This document shows, in pieces, positions 8,784 to 17,010 of a stretch of DNA of 64,000 bases (position 1 is the stretch's first letter; every line of letters begins with the position of its first letter). The stretch is from Cyanobium sp. CACIAM 14 (GTDB lineage Bacteria > Cyanobacteriota > Cyanobacteriia > PCC-6307 > Cyanobiaceae): positions 186,001-250,000 of the forward strand of contig JMRP01000001.1 of assembly GCA_000708525.1 (NCBI GenBank), given 5' to 3'. The translations under genes were made by a program, and so were the position numbers. The notes beneath the pieces were generated by a model. The model worked only from the letters and a program-made list of their open reading frames with translations. It made no database searches and was not told the origin of the DNA.

Positions 8784-9416
8784 ATGGGTGGAAATCAGAG
8801 GCATGAGCCACCCTCCTGCCGGCCCACGGCCACCAAAGATGCGCAAACCCTGCCCCTCCCCCTTGCCCTTGCCGGCGGCGCCGCTGCCACCCAACTGGTG
8901 GCGCCGCCTGAGGCTCATGCCCTGGATCTGGAGCCCTGCGTTCTTGTCGGCACCACCGCCGCGGCGGGCTGTAAAACCACAGACCGAGACTCGGGGGTCA
9001 CCTGGTTGATCAAAACGACCGCTGCTGCAGCGTTTGGGAATGGGACCAACGTGAATGGTCGAGATCTCACCAACCTGAATACGGCACCGTGGTGGGACCC
9101 CAGCGGGACAAGCGCCAATGCGCTCGCCTTTGCGCGATCGGTCAATTTGACCCTGGGGAGGCCGAACTTACTAGCGGTAATACCGGAGGGCCCTTACTTC
9201 GCCTGGAACGTGTCGAATATCGGGGTTGTTAGCTACACGCGCTGCTCGAGCCAATCTGGCTGTGCCTCCGCTCAGGGCATCGGCCAGACGGTACAATACG
9301 CCTACGCCCAACGCCTCCCGTCCCCAGCCTCCGTCCCCGGCCCCATGCCCTTCTTCGGTGCCGCCGCAGCCTTCGGCTACAGCCGTAGGTTAAGGAAGCG
9401 TATCAAAGCCAGTTGA
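8784..9416 (+). CDS. Secreted PEP-CTERM-like protein (VPGP variant), copy 1
   Basis: A 210-residue protein ending in a cyanobacterial sorting tail: VPGPMPFFGAAAAFGYSR followed by the basic cluster RLRKRIKAS. This three-part tail (VPxP motif, hydrophobic helix, Arg/Lys cluster) is recognised by exosortase-type enzymes. A hydrophobic stretch (LPLPLALAGGAAATQLVAP) followed by AHA-L suggests a signal peptide. The ATG at 8784 is uncertain because the N-terminus is long and polar before it. Four cysteines (CVLVG, GCKTT, RCSSQSGC) could form disulfides. It resembles the 11371 gene only in the tail. Confidence 0.7.
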   Translation: MGGNQRHEPPSCRPTATKDAQTLPLPLALAGGAAATQLVAPPEAHALDLEPCVLVGTTAAAGCKTTDRDSGVTWLIKTTAAAAFGNGTNVNGRDLTNLNTAPWWDPSGTSANALAFARSVNLTLGRPNLLAVIPEGPYFAWNVSNIGVVSYTRCSSQSGCASAQGIGQTVQYAYAQRLPSPASVPGPMPFFGAAAAFGYSRRLRKRIKAS

Positions 9417-9615
9417 ACCCCCGGCCCACGCTCCTGTTCAGTCATCATCGGCTGCAGAGATACCTGGTACCTTCCGGCCATCGGACCACCCTGTCGCCTG
9501 CCTCTGGCAGGCCTCATGCGCTGCGACGCAGGATTCCGCTCCAGTGCTCTTCTCGCCTGGCCGCCGCTGGCAGCAGCTCGCGTTTCCGCTTCACCTCAGA
9601 AGTCGTCCTTTCCTT

Positions 9616-9996
9616 TCAGATCCGTTCCCATTGGTTCCCTCGTGCTCCATTGGCCCGTCTGAACGCCTCCGCCCACCGGTGCCACTCCATCGGCAACGGC
9701 AACTCCCCTCCGCCGCTGGCCCACGGCAGCACCTGCTGGCCCACAGCCACCCGGTGGGCGGCGAACCCTCTCCCGCCACTGCCCCCATCCCGCTGCAGCA
9801 GCCTGCGCCCCCAGCGGCTTCTCGCTGCCGGCTTGGCGCGTGGCCGGTAACGCCGGCAGTAGTGCGCATACCGTCTGGCGCAGCCCTCCAGCGTGGTCGC
9901 CAACGCCAGAAAGGCCGGATGCCATTCACTCAGTCCATCCGCCTCCAGCCGCTCGTAGTGCCCGTCGTTGCTGGTCGGGTCATGGAATCCCTTGCG
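9616..9996 (-). pseudogene. C-terminal fragment of REP-associated (RAYT) transposase
   Basis: The minus strand reads VRKGFHDPTSN, DGLSEWHPAFLALATTLEGC, CRRYRPRAKP and QQVLPW before the stop. It matches the C-terminus of the second RAYT copy at 12099-12791 closely. The catalytic HUH (HxH) motif and tyrosine helix that precede this part in TnpA_REP proteins are missing. It is joined in frame to a HEPN fragment upstream, forming a chimeric open frame of 236 codons that is unlikely to be functional. Confidence 0.75.
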
Positions 9997-10016
9997 TACC
10001 ACGCTCGACCTGAACG
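9991..10016 (+). pseudogene. 26-base relic of a VapB antitoxin start
   Basis: Plus-strand bases 9991-10016 match the first bases of the intact VapB gene (minus strand, ending at 10911) at 24 of 26 positions, reading TTG then RTTLDLNE. The relic lies exactly where the RAYT fragment meets the HEPN fragment. The hexamer CTTGCG is shared by both partners at the junction, consistent with micro-homology recombination. Confidence 0.5.
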
Positions 10017-10021
10017 AACGG

Positions 10022-10188
10022 CCCAGCCCGTGGCCCCACACCTGCTGACCACTGTGCAGATGCAGAGCCTTCAGCGCCTTCTCCACCGCCTGGTGGCAGG
10101 CGAAGCAGGCCCACTCGGGATGGCCCGCGGAGGCGCTCACCCTGGCCAGATCCAGATCGGCCTGGGCCTGATGGTTGCGCCTTTCCAT
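10022..10188 (-). pseudogene. HEPN-domain toxin-like N-terminal fragment
   Basis: From the ATG at 10188 the protein starts MERRNHQAQADLDLARVSAS and continues with HPEWACFACHQAVEKALKAL, the first two helices of a HEPN domain (pattern W-x-C-F-x-x-H-Q-A-x-E-K-x-LKAL). The second half, with the R-x4-6-H nuclease motif, is replaced by the RAYT fragment. No partner nucleotidyltransferase (MNT) is next to it. A truncated remnant. Confidence 0.7.
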
Positions 10189-10216
10189 CGCGCCGCGCCC
10201 GCTCGGCCCGGGCCCC

Positions 10217-10651
10217 TCAGGTCTCCAGCAGCAGCAGCCGGCGCGGCGGCAGCAGCCGCAGGAAATCGCGATCGAAGGTGGCCAGACATTCCTGACGGGC
10301 CAGCACGGCGGCCGCGATCCAGGCATCGCTGATGGTGTTGCCCACCAGCTGGTGCCGTCGGCAGAGCGGATCCAGCAGGGGCCATTCCGATCCGAGCGGC
10401 AGCAGCTCCACGCCGTCAGCGGCCAGCACCGCCCCCAGAAACTCCTGGGCGGCCTCCAGCGGGGTGGGCTCCAGGAACACCCGCGGATGGGTCACCAGGC
10501 GCAGGAAGCCGGCCGTCACCATCGGCAGCAGGCGCAGACGGGTTCCCCGGGCACAGGCGTCGAGGGAGGCCTCCAGCCAGCTGAGGGCCGTGCGGTGGTG
10601 GGGATGGTCCGAGCGGGAGGCCGCCACCAGCACGTTCACGTCCGGGGTCAT
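10217..10651 (-). CDS. vapC: PIN-domain toxin VapC
   Basis: A 144-residue PIN ribonuclease. The first acidic residue is in TPDVNVLVAA, the second in the LEAAQEF region, and the C-terminal acidic positions are in NTISDAWIAAAVL and ATFDRDF, giving the usual four-acid metal site. TA-type PIN toxins cleave tRNA or rRNA. The start ATG overlaps the antitoxin stop by 4 bases (ATGA), the typical coupling of a VapBC operon. All key residues appear intact. Confidence 0.88.
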   Translation of the reverse strand: MTPDVNVLVAASRSDHPHHRTALSWLEASLDACARGTRLRLLPMVTAGFLRLVTHPRVFLEPTPLEAAQEFLGAVLAADGVELLPLGSEWPLLDPLCRRHQLVGNTISDAWIAAAVLARQECLATFDRDFLRLLPPRRLLLLET

Positions 10652-10908
10652 GGCGGCGGCAGTCCATCGGCCGCCTCCAGCAGGGAGCGGTTGCTGCGGG
10701 GGTCGCCGACGGCGGGGGCCAGACCACCCCTGCCTGCATGGACCGGGAGGGGTGGGCGAGCAGCGACGCCCGTGGCGGGAGCAGCGCCCTGGCGCAGGCG
10801 CAGGGCCAGGCCCTCCTCGATCAGGCGGGTGAGGGTGAGCCGCTCGCGGGCGGCCTGGGCCTTGGCTTCCGCCAGCAAATCGTCGTTCAGATCGAGCGTG
10901 GTGCGCAA
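10648..10908 (-). CDS. vapB: VapB-type antitoxin
   Basis: An 86-residue protein with the N-terminal ribbon-helix-helix-like stretch MRTTLDLNDDLLAEAKAQAA and ERLTLTRLIEEGLALRLR, typical of VapB antitoxins that bind DNA as dimers. The C-terminal tail, rich in Pro and Gly, would wrap the toxin. The start is a TTG, supported by the two partial copies that begin at the same codon. It overlaps vapC. A small inverted repeat upstream (10921-10932) is a likely operator for autoregulation. Confidence 0.85.
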   Translation of the reverse strand: MRTTLDLNDDLLAEAKAQAARERLTLTRLIEEGLALRLRQGAAPATGVAARPPLPVHAGRGGLAPAVGDPRSNRSLLEAADGLPPP

Positions 10909-10920
10909 GATCCCGGTCGT

Positions 10921-10932
10921 GCAGATTTCTGC
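10921..10932. promoter_or_regulatory. Inverted repeat GCAGA-TT-TCTGC upstream of vapBC
   Basis: A small palindrome 12 bases upstream of the vapB start, identical to the element at 7796-7807. It is a candidate binding site for VapB autoregulation. Confidence 0.4.
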
Positions 10933-11035
10933 AGCCTAGATCCGCTGGACGTCGGCGTCCCGTGGGATCGCTTCGCTGCCCACGGAGCCGATCGCCGCCC
11001 TTGGCATCAGGGGAGGACGGCGCCGCGCCGAAGAC

Positions 11036-11127
11036 CCTGGCATCCGCGCCCCCACCACCAGCCCCATCCCCAGCCGGCGCCGGAGCTGAAGCCTCTGCGG
11101 CTGCCCTGGGATCTGCGGCTCACCCCG
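11036..11127 (+). pseudogene. Uma2-family gene remnant
   Basis: The sequence aligns with the first 30 or so codons of the Uma2 gene at 7906, but the start codon is changed from ATG to AAG and two bases are missing from the CCCCCC run, so the frame is broken. Similarity stops just after the sequence for DLRLTP. It is a non-functional duplicate. Confidence 0.8.
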
Positions 11128-11370
11128 CCGTCGTTTCCCGCCCATCCCATGGCCGCGACCGGCGAACCGGACGGGGGGCTGTCTTGCCCCTCAGGGCCAA
11201 CTCGGAAGTCCCATGGGCGCTGGATGCGGCCACCGAGCATTGGGACAGGGAGGCTGCTTCCAGCACTCCTGATGCCTGGCAGTAGTTCATCGATCTGCAA
11301 ACCTTCTGCCATGGCCACGGCGCGGCCCATCCGCAAGGTGTAAATTCGGTGGGTGCACCGTTAACCGAAG
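11128..11370. other. Unassigned interval
   Basis: About 240 bases after the break in the Uma2 copy and before PEP-CTERM gene 2. No recognisable gene is present on either strand. It likely carries the promoter for the gene at 11371. Confidence 0.3.
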
Positions 11371-11926
11371 ATGAACCAGCCAAGGCTCCTCGGGTCTGTC
11401 GTCGCGGCCATGGGCGTCTCGGCAGCGTCCCTCCTGGCTCCCCAGGGCGCCTCCGCCATCGACTTTACCTTCTCTTTTGGGGGTTGTCTCGGGCCTGATC
11501 AGTGGCTTGGCCGTAGGGGACAACCCGTGTGACAATCGCCAACTCGACTGCATTGTCAGTTTGATCGATGCCGGCGCTACCGGAGCGCCCACAGGACAGT
11601 ACTCCTCTTTTAATCAAAATCTGCTGAATTATGGCTTTACAGTCTCTCCCGACGGCAATTCGTTGACTGTTCGATCAAACGGCTGGACAGGAACGCCGGC
11701 AATAGACCCAATCTGGAGATTATCATGGAACACATCGTTCGTTCGACTTCAAAGAGGTACTGGAACGCCAAATTATACTGGTGTCATCAGTTTTACGCGG
11801 GTTCCTGACTCCGTCCCAGGCCCGCTGCCAGTTCTCGGTGCCGCCGCTGCATTCGCTACCAGCCGCAGGCTTAGGAGACGAATCAAAGGTAGCAGCAACA
11901 CCGTTCCCACGGCTCCGTTCGCCTGA
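11371..11926 (+). pseudogene. PEP-CTERM-like secreted protein, copy 2, frameshifted at a G run
   Basis: From the ATG at 11371 a good signal peptide is encoded (MNQPRLLGSVVAAMGVSAAS, then SLLAPQGASA with AxA cleavage). After IDFTFSFG the frame hits a run of five G (11479-11483) and soon stops. If one G is removed the frame continues through VSGLISGLAVGDNPCDN to a sorting tail, VPGPLPVLGAAAAFATSR plus RLRRRIK. The intact product would be about 185 residues. The defect is either a true mutation, a phase-variable tract or a sequencing error. Its tail resembles copy 1. Confidence 0.7.
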
Positions 11927-12098
11927 TCAGCTTCAAAAGCGATACCTGGCACCTTCTTCGCAATCAGGGCCTCCTTCGCGAGCAGCGATCGGGGCCCTTT
12001 TCTTGATGCCAAACAGCCTCCACCAGCCTTCCGGCCGATCCCGTTGGTGAACGTTCTGCTTGGCCGCCAGTACTAGCGATCTCCCCCTTCTCTTCGCC

Positions 12099-12791
12099 TC
12101 AAAACCTATCCCATGGGCTTTCCCGGGCTTCATTGGCCCGCCGGAAATTCTCCGCCAACTGATGCCATTCCACCGGCAGTGGCAGATCCGCCCCAACACC
12201 CCACGGCAGCAACTGCTGGCACGCTGCCAGCCACTGCCTCCCAGCGACACCCTTGCCGCCACTGGCCCCATCCCGTTGCAGCAGCCTGCTCCCCCAGCGG
12301 CTTCCCGCTGCCGGCTTGGCGCGCGGCCGATAACGCCGGCAGTAGTGCGCCTACCGTCTGGCGCATCCCTCCAGCGTGGTCGCCAACGCCAGAAAGGCCG
12401 GATGCCATTCACTCAGTCCATCCGCCTCCAGCCGCTCGTCGTGCCCGTAGTTGCTGGTCGGGTCATGGAATCCCTTGCGGACCCCGGCGGCCTTCGGGTT
12501 GGCGTGGATGGTGCGCAGCGTGGCCAGCACACGCCGCGAATCGCCCGGCTCGATCGGGGTGGAGAAGTAGCGCGCTTCCCAGAAATGGCCGCAGCGCCCT
12601 GTGAGCCGGTTCAGCGCCATCGCCGAGTACCAGCCGATCCAGTGCATGATCCGCGGCAACTCCCGTGCCGCCTGCGGCTGCAGCAGCAGATCGCGGCGCA
12701 CCCCCCGGGCGATCAGGAACGCCCGGCTGTTGCAGCGCAGGGTGATGGGAAAGCTGCAGCCCTCCGGCAACTGACGTTTCCCCCGGCCCAT
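12099..12791 (-). pseudogene. REP-associated (RAYT) tyrosine transposase, degenerate
   Basis: Starting at the ATG at 12791 the product begins MGRGKRQLPEGCSFPITLR, continues after a deletion with ELPRIMHWIGWYSAMALNRL, GRCGHFWEARYFSTP and TIHANPKAAGVRKGF, and ends near 12099. Family members carry an HxH metal motif between these blocks; here it is deleted. A TAG stop interrupts the frame near 12355, where the first copy has TAT. These proteins of the IS200/TnpA_REP family act on REP-type repeats. This copy should be inactive. Confidence 0.8.
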
Positions 12792-12865
12792 GGCAGCAAA
12801 CCCCACGATCGCTGAGGGCCCTGCCTCGCCGGGCCAGGGGCGCCATCCACGGCCACACCAGGCAG

Positions 12866-12884
12866 GTAAGGCGAATGGCCTTAC
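12866..12884. promoter_or_regulatory. Inverted repeat GTAAGGC-N5-GCCTTAC upstream of AbrB-type antitoxin
   Basis: A perfect 7-base inverted repeat with a 5-base loop lies 9 bases before the ATG of the antitoxin gene. Its position suggests the operator of an autoregulated toxin-antitoxin operon. Confidence 0.55.
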
Positions 12885-12893
12885 AGTCGCTGG

Positions 12894-13139
12894 ATGACAA
12901 CCGTGACGCTCACCTCCAAGGGCCAGCTCACCATCCCTAGGGAGTTGCGCGATGCCCTCGGCCTGGCCTCCGGCGCCCGGCTCCAGGCCAGCATCGACAA
13001 CCAGGGCAGGTTGGTGCTGGTGCCCTCGAACTATGAACCCGAGGAGCTGTTTCAAGATCGGCCCCCGGTTCTGCGCACCATGAACCTGGCGGATATGGAG
13101 AACGCCATCGCCGCTGCCGCCGGTGCTGAAGACGCTTGA
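12894..13139 (+). CDS. AbrB/MazE-family antitoxin
   Basis: An 81-residue protein with the swapped-hairpin DNA-binding domain of AbrB/SpoVT antitoxins: VTLTSKGQLTIPRELRDALG and RLQASIDNQGRLVLVP. The C-terminal tail (ELFQDRPPVLRTMNLADME) would bind a PIN toxin. The toxin gene just downstream is broken, so this antitoxin may now be an orphan. It overlaps the toxin start by 17 bases. Confidence 0.88.
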   Translation: MTTVTLTSKGQLTIPRELRDALGLASGARLQASIDNQGRLVLVPSNYEPEELFQDRPPVLRTMNLADMENAIAAAAGAEDA

Positions 13140-13445
13140 CACCAACGTGGTGGTGAGGCTGCTGATCCGCGATGACCCGCAGCAGACACCGATCGCCGAA
13201 CGGGCCTTTCTCGAAGCCATTGCCGTTAGCGGGGTCTACATCCCCGACGTGGTGGTCGCTGAATCGATGCGGTGATCCACGCGCTGGAGAACTTCCGCCA
13301 GGGTGGCGACCTTGCGGACCAGCTGATCCTGGCCCGGGCCGCCAGGGCCGGAGCACTGCCGGTGCTGAGTTTCGACCAGCAATTCGCCAAGCACGAGGGC
13401 GTGGAGTGGCTCGGTGTCGCCCCACCCCCGGTGGCCGCCGAGTGA
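13123..13445 (+). pseudogene. PIN-domain toxin with internal deletion and frameshift
   Basis: From a GTG at 13123 the frame encodes VLKTLDTNVVVRLLIRDDPQ and then IPDVVVAESMR before a TGA at 13273. A second frame then continues with VIHALENFRQGGDLADQLIL and LSFDQQFAKHEGVEWL to 13445. Both pieces belong to one PIN-domain toxin, but about 30-35 residues between them, with the second acidic position, are missing. The first (D6) and last acidic motifs remain. The protein cannot be active as read. Confidence 0.8.
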
Positions 13446-13504
13446 GATCCTCCTCGGCGCATGGTGTCAGGCCAGAATCCGGACCCCATCGCCAGCCACC
13501 GCGC

Positions 13505-14284
13505 ATGGCCGTCATGAACGACAGCGCCACCAGCGAGATCGAACCCAGGATCTCCCTGGCCCGCTGGCTGTCGGTCTTCTCGATCTGCCTGTCGGTGGTG
13601 TTCCTCGCCGGCGTGCTCACCGCGGCGCTGCCGCCCCGGCTGATGGATCCCCAGTGGCAACTGTCCCTGGTGGCCGCCCTCGTCAACAATGCCCCCGTCG
13701 CCGTGCTGGCCGTTCTGCTGCTGGCCCTGGCGGTGTGGGTCCATCCCGCCAGCGATCGGTTGCGGGGTCGGCTGCGGCTGTTCCGCCGCTGGGCCCTGGC
13801 CGCCTGCCTCGGCTTCCTGCTGCTCGTGCCGCTGCAGGGCTACGCCGCCTGGCGCTTCTACAGCACCGTCACCGGCCAGCAGCAGCAGCAGAGCAGCGAA
13901 TCCACCCGCAGGCTGGCGGATCTGCGCGCCGCCATCGCCTCCGCCGCCAGCCACCAGGAGCTGCAGGCCGCCGTGCAGGAGATCTTCGGGCCCGGCGCCG
14001 GCCTTTCGCCGCAGGAGTTCCGCACACCCATGCCGGAGCTGCGGAGGCAGCTGCTCGCCAAGGCGGAGGCGGCCGCCCAGCAGATCATGCAGCAGATCGA
14101 GGCCCGCACCGCCACGACCAAACCCGATCTCCTGCTCAAGGACACCGTCCGCCTCGCGGTGGCGTCGGTGGCCTATGCGGTGGGCTTCGCCTTCTTCTGC
14201 GGCGTGCTGCCCCGCACCCAGAGAAAAGGACGTTCCCTGGGTAGCCAGGTGGACGAGGAGTACTTCAGGAGCCTGGCGAAGTAG
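13505..14284 (+). CDS. HpsJ-like membrane protein, probably cyanoexosortase-associated
   Basis: A 259-residue protein with about four membrane segments: ISLARWLSVFSICLSVVFLA near the start, two more by residue 115, and a last one near residue 225 (VASVAYAVGFAFFCGVL). Between them is a long polar, Gln/Ala-rich helical region (residues about 120-205). This matches the HpsJ-like family found with cyanoexosortase systems and hormogonium polysaccharide loci. PEP-CTERM-like substrates lie just upstream, but no exosortase is in the window. A second ATG at 13514 is possible. The 3' end overlaps the convergent methyltransferase gene by 20 bases. Confidence 0.65.
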   Translation: MAVMNDSATSEIEPRISLARWLSVFSICLSVVFLAGVLTAALPPRLMDPQWQLSLVAALVNNAPVAVLAVLLLALAVWVHPASDRLRGRLRLFRRWALAACLGFLLLVPLQGYAAWRFYSTVTGQQQQQSSESTRRLADLRAAIASAASHQELQAAVQEIFGPGAGLSPQEFRTPMPELRRQLLAKAEAAAQQIMQQIEARTATTKPDLLLKDTVRLAVASVAYAVGFAFFCGVLPRTQRKGRSLGSQVDEEYFRSLAK

Positions 14285-15191
14285 CCGCCGTCAGCCCCTC
14301 CCGCGATCCGTTCGCCGCTCGACGCCGCTCGATCCCCCAGCGGCGCTCCCAGGCGCTGGAGGGTTCGGCGCCGCTGCGGGCCTGGGCGCGGGCCCGGGCG
14401 GCCAGGATCTCCGCCGCGCTCGCCCTGCCGCTGGGATCCCGGTAGGGCTCCCCGGCACGGCTGGCCATGTGCTCCCGCTCCATCCGGCGGAGCGGCCGCA
14501 GCCGTCCCGTGGTGGGAAGGGGCGTGGGAGCGGCGACGGTGCCGGCACTCCAGCCCTGCCTGCCCGGCCCGGCGGGGGAGATCGACGGCAGCGCCACTGC
14601 CGCCAGCTGCAGGCCCGCCACCTCCAGGGCACGGCGCACGGCTGCCGCTGAGCTGTAGGTGATCAGCCGGCCGCCCGGGGCCAGCAGCCGGGCCAGCTCG
14701 CCCAGGAAGTCCAGGCTCCAGAGCTCGGGGCAGCGCCGCGGCGAAAAGGCATCCATCAGGATCAGATCGCAGCGGCCCGCCAGGGGCTCCACAAGCTCGC
14801 TCAGGCGGGTGCGGGCATCGCCCCACAGCAGCCGGTCGCTGCCGGCCAGCGCCGCCAGCCGCTGCAGCACCGCCGGGCTCCACTGGGCCCGGAAGCGCTC
14901 GTTGGCGAGGGCCATCGCCAGGGGGGCGGGGTCCAGCTCCAGGCCCCACCAGTGAAGGGCCAATCCCTGCCGCTCCACCGCCTCGATCAGCGCCGCGGTG
15001 TTGGTGCCCGTTCCCACCGCCACCTCCAGCACGGTGAGGGCCTGCCTTTGGGCGAACCGCTCCAGCTCGGCGGGGGCCACGAACACCTGGCGGGCTTCGT
15101 TCAGGGCGCCATCGGCGCAGTGGAAGCCCTCCCCGAAGCGGGCGCTCCAGAGGCTGTAGCTGCCATCGCGGGTGGGGCGGGGCTCGAGCAC
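14265..15191 (-). CDS. MnmC-type tRNA methyltransferase-domain protein
   Basis: A 308-residue S-adenosylmethionine-dependent methyltransferase. The AdoMet motif is LEVAVGTGTNTAAL, followed by the MnmC2 hallmark LILMDAFSPRRCPELWS. MnmC2 domains finish 5-methylaminomethyl-2-thiouridine in the tRNA wobble position; there is no FAD oxidoreductase domain here. The C-terminal 80 residues are Arg/Ala-rich and look disordered. The start is a GTG at 15191, 12 bases after the aroA stop, so the two are probably co-transcribed. Confidence 0.82.
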   Translation of the reverse strand: MLEPRPTRDGSYSLWSARFGEGFHCADGALNEARQVFVAPAELERFAQRQALTVLEVAVGTGTNTAALIEAVERQGLALHWWGLELDPAPLAMALANERFRAQWSPAVLQRLAALAGSDRLLWGDARTRLSELVEPLAGRCDLILMDAFSPRRCPELWSLDFLGELARLLAPGGRLITYSSAAAVRRALEVAGLQLAAVALPSISPAGPGRQGWSAGTVAAPTPLPTTGRLRPLRRMEREHMASRAGEPYRDPSGRASAAEILAARARAQARSGAEPSSAWERRWGIERRRAANGSREGLTAATSPGS

Positions 15192-15203
15192 GGCTCCGGG
15201 CGA

Positions 15204-16550
15204 TCAGCAGCGCAGCCGCGCCAGATCCTCCCAGAATCCCGGATAGGACACGGCCGCCGCCTCCGCGCCCTCCAACCGGCTGTCGCTGGCGGCCACCAGC
15301 GACGCCACCGCCAGGCTCATGGCCACCCGGTGGTCGGTCTCGCTGGCCAGCGCGGTGCCGGCCAGGGGGGAGGGGCCGGTGATCGTGAGGCCATCGGGGT
15401 GCTCCTCGAGGCGGGCGCCCATGGCGCCCAGCTGGCGGGCCATCACCGCCAGGCGGTCGGTTTCCTTCACCCGCAGCTCGGCCGCATCATTCACCCGGCT
15501 CACGCCCTCGGCGCAGCAGGCGGCCACCGCCAGGATCGGGATCTCGTCCACCAGCCGGGGGATCAGGTCGCCGCCGATGGCGAAGGCCCGCAGCGGCGAA
15601 TGCCGTACCCGCAGGTCGCCCACCGGCTCGCCGGCCACCTCGCGCGCGCGGAGCACCTCGATGGCGGCGCCCATCCCCAGCAGCACCTCGAGGATGCCGG
15701 TGCGGCTGGGGTTGAGGCCCACGTTCTCGATCGTGAGGTCGGCGCCGGGGGTGATCGCGCCGGCCACCAGCCAGAAGGCCGCCGAGCTGATGTCGCCGGG
15801 CACCACCACCCGCTGGCCGCGGAGCACCGCCCCGGGCCGCACGCGCACCTCGGTGCCGGCGGGCCCGTGCACGCTGAGGTCGGCGCCGAAGGCCCGCAGC
15901 ATCCGCTCGCTGTGGTCGCGGGAGTGGGCCGGCTCGATCACCGTGGTGGGCCCCTCGGCGCTGAGCGCCGCCAGCAGGAGCGCGCTCTTCACCTGGGCCG
16001 AGGCCACCGGCGTGCGGATCTCGGCTCCCCGCAGCGGCTGGCCTTCGATGGCCAGCGGGGCCAGGTTGCCGTGGTCGCGGCCGTGGATCTCGGCCCCCAT
16101 CAGTGCCAGCGGTCCGGCGACCCGGCGCATCGGCCGGCGCCGCAGGGAGGCGTCGCCCGTGAGCACGAAATGGCGCCCGGCCCTTCCCGCCAGCAGCCCC
16201 AGCATCAGCCGCATGGTGGTGCCGGAGTTGCCGCAGTCGAGCACGTCGTCCGGCTCGGCCAGGCCATCGAGGCCCACGCCGCGGACGGTCACGGGCCGGC
16301 CCGCCTCGATCGCCGACACCTCCACCCCCATGGCCCGCAGGCAGGCGGCGGTGCTGAGGGGATCCTCGGCCGGCAGCAGGCCCTCGATCACCGTTTCGCC
16401 CTCGGCGATGGCGCCGAACAGCAGGGCCCGGTGGGAGATCGACTTGTCGCCCGGCACCCGCACGGTGCCTCGCAGGCTGCCGCCGGCGGTGAGGATCAAC
16501 GGCGCAGGCTGGGCGGCCACACTCCCATCGATGCTGGTGGTGACGGACAA
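15204..16550 (-). CDS. aroA: 3-phosphoshikimate 1-carboxyvinyltransferase (EPSP synthase)
   Basis: This 448-residue enzyme joins PEP to shikimate-3-phosphate in aromatic amino acid synthesis. It shows [14 protein letters not shown] near residues 34-47, the PEP-binding [19 protein letters not shown], and the C-terminal [17 protein letters not shown] with [10 protein letters not shown]. Length and motifs fit the bacterial enzyme. Gene order with MnmC-like protein downstream suggests a small operon. Confidence 0.96.
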   Translation of the reverse strand: MSVTTSIDGSVAAQPAPLILTAGGSLRGTVRVPGDKSISHRALLFGAIAEGETVIEGLLPAEDPLSTAACLRAMGVEVSAIEAGRPVTVRGVGLDGLAEPDDVLDCGNSGTTMRLMLGLLAGRAGRHFVLTGDASLRRRPMRRVAGPLALMGAEIHGRDHGNLAPLAIEGQPLRGAEIRTPVASAQVKSALLLAALSAEGPTTVIEPAHSRDHSERMLRAFGADLSVHGPAGTEVRVRPGAVLRGQRVVVPGDISSAAFWLVAGAITPGADLTIENVGLNPSRTGILEVLLGMGAAIEVLRAREVAGEPVGDLRVRHSPLRAFAIGGDLIPRLVDEIPILAVAACCAEGVSRVNDAAELRVKETDRLAVMARQLGAMGARLEEHPDGLTITGPSPLAGTALASETDHRVAMSLAVASLVAASDSRLEGAEAAAVSYPGFWEDLARLRC

Positions 16551-16606
16551 GAGGAGGCCGGCCGACTGGCGCCGATCCTATGGAGTGGCCCGTTCCGGGC
16601 TCCTGC

Positions 16607-16936
16607 TCAGGGGCGGATGCCGGCGGCGCGCAGGCGGGCCGAAAGCGTCCAGACCTCCACCACCAGCCGGTGCCAGGGGGTGAGTGTCTCCATCGCCAGC
16701 CCCATGGGGCTGGGGGCCGCCGCCCGCAGGGCCCGGGCCGCCGCCAGCGAACGGCGGGCCTCCTCGAGGCGCTCCCGCAGCAACTCCCTCTGCTCGTAGG
16801 CCATCACGCTGTCCGGGCAGTGCTCCAGCAGCAGCAGGCCCCGATCGAACGACTCCTCGTAGTCCTTGAGCAGCGGCACCAGCAGTTGCTCCAGCAGCGG
16901 GCCTGTGGGATCGGGCAGGGAGGGAGCGGGAACCAT
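16607..16936 (-). CDS. DUF2605 family protein
   Basis: A 109-residue, mostly helical acidic protein with LLEQLLVPLLKDYEESFDRG near the start and LTPWHRLVVEVWTLSARLR at the end, which matches the cyanobacteria-specific DUF2605 family. The function is unknown. No membrane segment or catalytic motif is visible. Confidence 0.75.
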   Translation of the reverse strand: MVPAPSLPDPTGPLLEQLLVPLLKDYEESFDRGLLLLEHCPDSVMAYEQRELLRERLEEARRSLAAARALRAAAPSPMGLAMETLTPWHRLVVEVWTLSARLRAAGIRP

Positions 16937-17010
16937 GACTCAACCGTAGGAACCATCCGCGGCGGCCCCTGGGTACGGATCACCCGACGCGCCGGGATCC
17001 GGCAGGGGCC

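Larger units (their letters stand above)
10864..11127. repeat. Direct repeat copy 2 (VapB start to Uma2 start)
   Basis: Counterpart of 7739-8003. In this copy the VapB part is complete and continues into vapC, while the Uma2 part has lost its ATG (AAG at the matching position), carries a 2-base deletion in a C run, and breaks off after LRLTP. Direct comparison shows scattered substitutions, so the duplication is not recent. Confidence 0.85.

Noticed and set aside
14952-16799. 615-codon plus-strand frame
   Set aside because: It is antisense to aroA, whose motifs and length are normal.
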